The notes under the pieces were generated by a model. That model was not told the DNA's origin. It was given only the letters and a program-made list of their open reading frames with translations, and did no database searches. A DNA stretch of 9,115 nt from DASXTS01 sp036505275. GTDB lineage: Bacteria > Actinomycetota > Actinomycetes > Mycobacteriales > Pseudonocardiaceae. The number at the start of each line of letters is the position of its first letter. Position 1 is the first letter of the stretch. The stretch is taken from contig DASXTS010000547.1 in assembly GCA_036505275.1 (NCBI GenBank), positions 1-9,115 of the forward strand. The letters are read 5' to 3'. The position numbers and the translations under genes were made by a program. Of this stretch, positions 6,114 through 9,115 are shown piece after piece.

Positions 6114-7283
6114 TCAGGCCGTCACGCCTTCGGCTTGCGCTGCGGCCGACACGGCCGCCGCGACGGCCGGCCCGACCCTCGGGTCCAGCGGGCTGGGCAC
6201 GATCCGCTTCGCCGACAGGTCCTCGGCCGCAATCGCGGCGATGGCCTCGGCGGCGGCCAGCTTCATGCCCTCGGTGATACGGCGGGCACCCGCATCCAAT
6301 GCGCCGCGGAACACCCCGGGAAAGGCGAGCACGTTATTGATCTGGTTGGGGAAGTCGCTGCGGCCGGTGGCGACGATCGCCGCATACCTGGCGGCCAGCT
6401 GGGGATGGATCTCGGGATCCGGGTTGGACAGTGCGAACACGATCGCGCCCGGCGCCATGCTGGCCACCGCCTCCTCGGACACGGTCGCGCCGGACAGGCC
6501 CAGCAGCATGTCCGCGTCCACTATGGCCTCGGTCAGCTCGCCGGTGAGCCCGCGCGGGTTCGTGATCGCCGCCAGCTCGACCTTGACGTGGTTCAGGCCG
6601 TCCCGGGCGGCATGCACGATGCCCTTGGAATCGATCATGGTGATGTCGCGCACCCCGGCCGCGATCAGGATCCTCGCGCAGGCCACGCCGGACGCCCCCG
6701 AGCCGGCGATGACGATCTTGAGTGCCTCCATCGACCGGTTCAGCACGGCGCACGCGCCGCGCAGCGCGGCCAGCACCACGATTGCCGTGCCGTGCTGGTC
6801 GTCGTGCATCACCGGGCAGTCCAAGGCCTCGATGAGTCGCTGCTCGAGCTCGAAGCACCGCGGCGCCGAGACGTCCTCCAAGTTGATCGCGCCGTACGTC
6901 GGCCGCAGCCGCACCATGGTCTCGACGATCTCATCGATGTCGGTGGTATCCAGCACGATCGGGATGGAGTCCAACCCGCCGAACGCCTTGAACAGCGCCG
7001 ATTTTCCCTCCATCACCGGCAGGGACGCGCGCGGGCCGATGTCGCCGAGGCCGAGCACCGCGGTGCCGTCACTGACCACCGCCACCAGCCGGTGGGCCCA
7101 GGTGTAGCGCGCCGCTAGTTTGGGATCTGCCGCGATCGCCCTGCTGACCTTCGCCACGCCCGGGGTGTAGGCGATGGACAGGGCGCGCACGGTGTCAAGC
7201 GGCGCGGTCAGCCCGGTGGCCAGCTTGCCGCCTTGGTGCGTGGTGAAAATTTCGTCATCGGTGATCGATGTGGTCTGCTCCAC
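6114..7283 (-). CDS. Malic enzyme, short bacterial form
   Basis: Oxidatively decarboxylates malate to pyruvate and CO2, reducing NAD or NADP, in the cytoplasm, linking the TCA cycle to pyruvate and reducing power. The 389 residues match the short bacterial type without a phosphotransacetylase-like tail. The catalytic Tyr39 in YTPGVA and Lys94 in MEGKSALFKAFGG are present, as are the metal ligands Glu136-Asp137 in NLEDVSAP and Asp162 in HDDQHGTA. The Rossmann motif GSGASG (194-199), the SNPDPE segment and the closing NQINNVLAFPGVFRGAL segment are also there. Asp218 at the end of the second Rossmann strand leans slightly toward NAD, but cofactor choice is not settled by this. The GTG at 7283 has GAAGGGA a few bases upstream and gives the usual N-terminus. 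An in-frame ATG at 7322 would add 13 atypical residues. It is divergent from rmlC and stands alone. Confidence 0.95.
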   Translation of the reverse strand: MEQTTSITDDEIFTTHQGGKLATGLTAPLDTVRALSIAYTPGVAKVSRAIAADPKLAARYTWAHRLVAVVSDGTAVLGLGDIGPRASLPVMEGKSALFKAFGGLDSIPIVLDTTDIDEIVETMVRLRPTYGAINLEDVSAPRCFELEQRLIEALDCPVMHDDQHGTAIVVLAALRGACAVLNRSMEALKIVIAGSGASGVACARILIAAGVRDITMIDSKGIVHAARDGLNHVKVELAAITNPRGLTGELTEAIVDADMLLGLSGATVSEEAVASMAPGAIVFALSNPDPEIHPQLAARYAAIVATGRSDFPNQINNVLAFPGVFRGALDAGARRITEGMKLAAAEAIAAIAAEDLSAKRIVPSPLDPRVGPAVAAAVSAAAQAEGVTA

Positions 7284-7300
7284 GGCAGTCCCTTCGTGCC

Positions 7301-7326
7301 GGGCCGGCGGCCCCTCATGCAATGAG
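7301..7326 (-). promoter_or_regulatory. Two adjoining hairpins in the malic enzyme leader
   Basis: GGGCC-GGC-GGCCC (7301-7313) and CTCAT-GCA-ATGAG (7314-7326) are two perfect 5-bp, 3-base-loop inverted repeats lying end to end. On the minus strand they sit just upstream of the GAAGGGA ribosome site and the GTG at 7283. They could modulate leader folding or bind a protein. Short palindromes also arise by chance in GC-rich DNA. Confidence 0.35.
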
Positions 7327-7376
7327 CACTGGCGTCATCGGCGGGGTGCCGCCCGCTGGCGCCGGTGCCGAAGCTC

Positions 7377-7407
7377 AGAATGCCTCATCGAGTCGAGGAG
7401 CTGTCGA
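7377..7407 (-). promoter_or_regulatory. Weak candidate promoter for malic enzyme
   Basis: On the minus strand TCGACA (7407-7402, five of six matches to TTGACA) lies 19 bases from CATTCT (7382-7377). A start near 7370 would give a leader of about 85 bases containing the two adjoining hairpins. The spacer is long and the -10 imperfect. Confidence 0.2.
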
Positions 7408-7496
7408 GCACGGACATGTACCTGCCAGTCTGTCAGGTCGCGGCGGCGCTGTCTGCGGCGCCCGGGCTGTACGGGCTCCGGCGCCGACTCGGCGGC

Positions 7497-7502
7497 TACC
7501 CT
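7497..7502 (+). promoter_or_regulatory. -10 element (TACCCT) for a leaderless rmlC transcript
   Basis: TACCCT fits TANNNT and ends 8 bases before the GTG at 7511, the same spacing as at the VOC gene. No Shine-Dalgarno sequence lies before this GTG, so transcription and translation probably start together. No good -35 is visible. Confidence 0.5.
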
Positions 7503-7510
7503 GCGGTGCC

Positions 7511-8122
7511 GTGAACGTACGCGAGCTGTCGGTGCGCGGTGCATTCGAATTCGAACCGGCGGTGTTTCCGGACGACCGGGGATTCTTCGTCGCGCCCTAC
7601 TCCGCGACGGCGTTCACCGAGGCTGTCGGGCACCCGCTGACCGTCGCTCAGGCCAACACCAGTGTGTCCCGGCGCGGCGTGGTGCGCGGCCTGCACTTCG
7701 CCGACGTGCCGCCGGGCCAGGCCAAGTACGTCTACTGCCCGCGGGGCTCGCTGCTCGACGTCGTGGTGGACATCCGGGTCGGCTCGCCGACGTTCGGCGG
7801 GTGGGACTCGGTACGGCTGGACGGCGCCGAGTTTCGCGCCGTCTACCTCGCCGAGGGCCTCGGCCACGCGTTCGTCGCGATGCAGGACGGCACAGTGCTG
7901 GCCTACCTCTGCTCCGCCGCCTACAACCCGGCCGCCGAGCACACCGTCGACCCGCTGGACCCCGAGCTGGACCTGCCCTGGCCGTCCGACATGCCGCTCG
8001 TGCTCTCGGACCGCGACCGCGCCGCACCACGCCTTGCCGAGGCGCGCGCCGCCGGTCTGCTCCCGGAGTACGCCGCCTGCCAGGCCCGCTACGCCTCGCT
8101 GCGGGCCAGATCCGAGGCCTAA
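7511..8122 (+). CDS. rmlC: dTDP-4-dehydrorhamnose 3,5-epimerase
   Basis: Third enzyme of dTDP-L-rhamnose synthesis. It epimerises C3 and C5 of dTDP-4-keto-6-deoxyglucose in the cytoplasm before reduction by RmlD, and the product feeds cell-wall linkers, polysaccharides or glycosylated metabolites. The 203 residues form one cupin-fold domain very like Mycobacterium tuberculosis RmlC (about 202). Visible landmarks are GVVRGLHF with catalytic His62, GQAKYV, DVVVDIRVGSPTFG, the EGLGHAF strand, AYLCSAAYNP with Tyr132 and Tyr138, and SDRD (166-169), which probably supplies the Asp partnering the His. The GTG at 7511 is chosen because the homologous N-terminus (VNVRELSVRG) starts there, a -10 element lies 8 bases upstream, and upstream in-frame sequence is not family-like. 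No other rml gene is in the window. Its stop overlaps that of convergent sodX. Confidence 0.93.
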   Translation: MNVRELSVRGAFEFEPAVFPDDRGFFVAPYSATAFTEAVGHPLTVAQANTSVSRRGVVRGLHFADVPPGQAKYVYCPRGSLLDVVVDIRVGSPTFGGWDSVRLDGAEFRAVYLAEGLGHAFVAMQDGTVLAYLCSAAYNPAAEHTVDPLDPELDLPWPSDMPLVLSDRDRAAPRLAEARAAGLLPEYAACQARYASLRARSEA

Positions 8123-8469
8123 CCCTCCGTTGAGAGTCTGCGCAGCCGACCCGGGCGCGGCCACAACCGGGCCACGGCGACGCCGAGAACGTCCGCCGGC
8201 CCGAGGGTGCGCGAGTCGGTCGAGCCAAGACCGTTGTCGCCGTACACCATCCAACCGGCGCCACTGGCGGCCTGCCGGCGGGCGCGCTTGACCGAGAGTT
8301 GCCCGGGGCGGGCGTCCCACCGGACCAGCACCACGTCGCCCGCCTTGGCGATCGCGCCGAGACGGACCAGCACGACATCGCCATCGGACAGGGTGGGGGC
8401 CATCGACGGGCCGCGCACGGTGACCGCCCGCAGCCCCTTTCGGGGCACCGCTGGTGGCACGGCTGGCAC
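8119..8469 (-). CDS. sodX: Nickel-type superoxide dismutase maturation protease (S24/S26 family)
   Basis: A small Ser/Lys protease, 116 residues, of the LexA/signal peptidase I fold. It is expected to cut the SodN propeptide so that the new N-terminal His and nearby Cys can bind nickel. The nucleophile is Ser22 in VRGPSMAPTLSDGD and the general base is Lys61 in QLSVKRARR. The late box GDN-x4-TDSR (77-87) is typical of signal peptidase-like enzymes. There is no membrane anchor, so it should be cytoplasmic, consistent with SodN being matured there. The GTG at 8469 has a strong GGAAGGGAG ribosome site 5 bases upstream. Assignment rests on these motifs together with the divergent sodN gene 240 bases away. 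Without that neighbour it could only be called an S24/S26 peptidase. Its stop (TAG, 8119-8121) overlaps the rmlC stop. Confidence 0.9.
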   Translation of the reverse strand: MPAVPPAVPRKGLRAVTVRGPSMAPTLSDGDVVLVRLGAIAKAGDVVLVRWDARPGQLSVKRARRQAASGAGWMVYGDNGLGSTDSRTLGPADVLGVAVARLWPRPGRLRRLSTEG

Positions 8470-8485
8470 CGACGCTCCCTTCCGT

Positions 8486-8631
8486 GCTCGTCGGGCCCCT
8501 GCTCGTCGGGCCCCTGCTCGTCGGGCCCCTGCTCGTCAGGCCCCTACTCGTCAGGCCCCTGCTCGTCAGGCCCCTGCTCGTCAGGCCCCTGCTCGTCAGG
8601 CCCCTGCTCGTCAGGCCCCGCTCGTCAGGCC
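8486..8631. repeat. 15-base tandem repeat array between sodX and sodN, about 9.7 units
   Basis: Units of GCTCGTCRGGCCCCT run head to tail from 8486. Three units have G at the variable position (8486-8530). The rest have A: 8531-8545, 8546-8560 (first base A instead of G), 8561-8575, 8576-8590, 8591-8605, 8606-8619 (last base missing) and a partial unit 8620-8631. There are no spacers. The array fills most of the 240-base gap between the divergent genes, beginning 3 bases above the sodX ribosome site and ending 78 bases before the sodN ATG. The sodX leader is either made of this repeat or starts inside it. It encodes low-complexity peptides in several frames, which I regard as chance. Confidence 0.95.
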
Positions 8632-8666
8632 ATGGTCCTTGCCCGGCCCGGCCAGGCCGCTGGGAG

Positions 8667-8672
8667 TAGTGT
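8667..8672 (+). promoter_or_regulatory. Candidate -10 element (TAGTGT) for sodN
   Basis: TAGTGT matches TANNNT and lies downstream of the repeat array. It predicts a start near 8679 and a leader of about 30 bases holding the AGGGAGGA ribosome site (8699-8706). No good -35 hexamer is found at 16-19 bases. TTGCCC at 8639 is 22 bases away. No Nur-type inverted repeat was recognised. Confidence 0.4.
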
Positions 8673-8709
8673 CGCCCGCGTCGAAACATCCACTTGTCAG
8701 GGAGGAACG

Positions 8710-9115
8710 ATGCGACTGCTGTCGCGGATCCTCGGTCCCGGCATCGAGGCCACCGCGCACTGCGACCTGCCGTGCGGGGTGTACGACCCGGCACAGGCCC
8801 GGATCGAGGCCGAGTCGGTGAAGGCGATCCAGGAGAAGTACCAGACCAACGACGACCCGGTCTTCCGCCAGCGCGCCATCGAGATCAAGGAGCAGCGCTG
8901 CGAGCTGGTCAAACACCACCTGTGGGTGCTCTGGACCGATTACTTCAAGCCGCCGCACTTCGAGAGCTACCAGAACCTGCACGAGCTGTTCAACACGGCC
9001 ACCAAGGCGGCCGGCGCGAGCGGCGCGAAGGGCTCGACCGACCCCAAGACCGGCCAGGAACTGCTGGACCTGATCAAGGAGATCGACGACATCTTCTGGG
9101 AGACCAAGAAGGCGT
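8710..9115 (+). CDS. sodN: Nickel superoxide dismutase precursor, essentially complete at window edge
   Basis: Cytoplasmic enzyme that dismutates superoxide to oxygen and hydrogen peroxide at a mononuclear nickel site. In the family it forms a homohexamer of four-helix bundles. The nickel hook HCDLPCGVYDPAQARIEAES begins at residue 17, giving a 16-residue propeptide to be removed by SodX. After cleavage His1, Cys2 and Cys6 are the ligands, Tyr9 guards the active site, and Glu17 and Arg47 (precursor Glu33 and Arg63) are the conserved pair supporting His1. Downstream, KHHLWVLWTDYFKPPHFE and the ending FWETKKA are family hallmarks. The 135 visible codons stop at ETKKA, where many homologues end, and the next base is T, so perhaps only a stop codon is missing. 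The ATG at 8710 follows AGGGAGGA by 3 bases. One extra cysteine (Cys64) is not part of the hook. Confidence 0.97.
   Translation, partial: MRLLSRILGPGIEATAHCDLPCGVYDPAQARIEAESVKAIQEKYQTNDDPVFRQRAIEIKEQRCELVKHHLWVLWTDYFKPPHFESYQNLHELFNTATKAAGASGAKGSTDPKTGQELLDLIKEIDDIFWETKKA

Noticed and set aside
6111..7118. Plus-strand 335-codon frame opposite the malic enzyme
   Set aside because: It is a shadow of the malic enzyme, whose catalytic motifs are all intact.
7284..7322. Upstream ATG as start of the malic enzyme
   Set aside because: The extension lacks a good ribosome site and would include the two hairpins, whereas the GTG at 7283 has GAAGGGA at the right distance.
8486..8631. CRISPR array
   Set aside because: The repeats are contiguous 15-mers with no spacers, and no cas genes are present.
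7496..8794. Minus-strand 432-codon frame containing GLTSR repeats across the tandem array
   Set aside because: It runs antisense to rmlC and out of frame over sodX, both clearly real. The peptide repeat merely translates the 15-base DNA repeat.
8207..8821. Plus-strand frame encoding ARQAP repeats, and a shorter overlapping LLVRP-repeat frame
   Set aside because: Both overlap sodX or sodN in the wrong frame and exist only because the 15-base unit is free of stops on the plus strand.

Overview
The window is very GC-rich, with codon third positions almost always G or C. It uses GTG starts freely and has -10 motifs placed for leaderless transcription. Its Ni-superoxide dismutase, CFP30B-like VOC protein and RmlC all resemble actinobacterial, including mycobacterial, families. 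I infer a high-GC actinobacterium, probably near Pseudonocardiales. The genus cannot be fixed from this sequence, and the layout looks chromosomal, with no transposase, integrase, tRNA or CRISPR array seen.

Left part (1-2510): an osmoprotectant-type ABC ATPase (minus strand, cut by the window edge) is divergent from a two-domain VOC/glyoxalase-fold protein (plus strand). Their 215-base gap holds a perfect 7+1+7 palindrome. The VOC gene converges on a small secreted hypothetical protein (minus strand), and two strong hairpins lie back to back between them. The secreted protein's start lies in a 17-base triplicated repeat that also encodes two overlapping six-codon mini-ORFs.

Centre (2570-7326): a 1064-residue cytoplasmic c-di-GMP protein (five PAS-like modules, GGDEF with a GGDEY site, EAL) and a short-form malic enzyme are both on the minus strand. 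A 335-base gene-free gap separates them. The malic enzyme leader carries two adjoining hairpins.

Right part (7497-9115): rmlC (dTDP-4-dehydrorhamnose 3,5-epimerase) starts from an apparently leaderless promoter. It converges on sodX, the protease that matures Ni-superoxide dismutase, and the two stop codons overlap. sodX is divergent from sodN, the Ni-SOD itself, whose reading frame reaches the window edge at or next to its natural end. Between them lies an array of about ten 15-base tandem repeats in two sequence variants. SodX and SodN form one functional unit: SodX removes the SodN propeptide to expose the His-Cys nickel hook.

The most unusual structures are the 15-base array between sodX and sodN and the repeat with chained mini-ORFs ahead of the secreted protein. 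I found no clear evidence of a wholly new multi-gene system.
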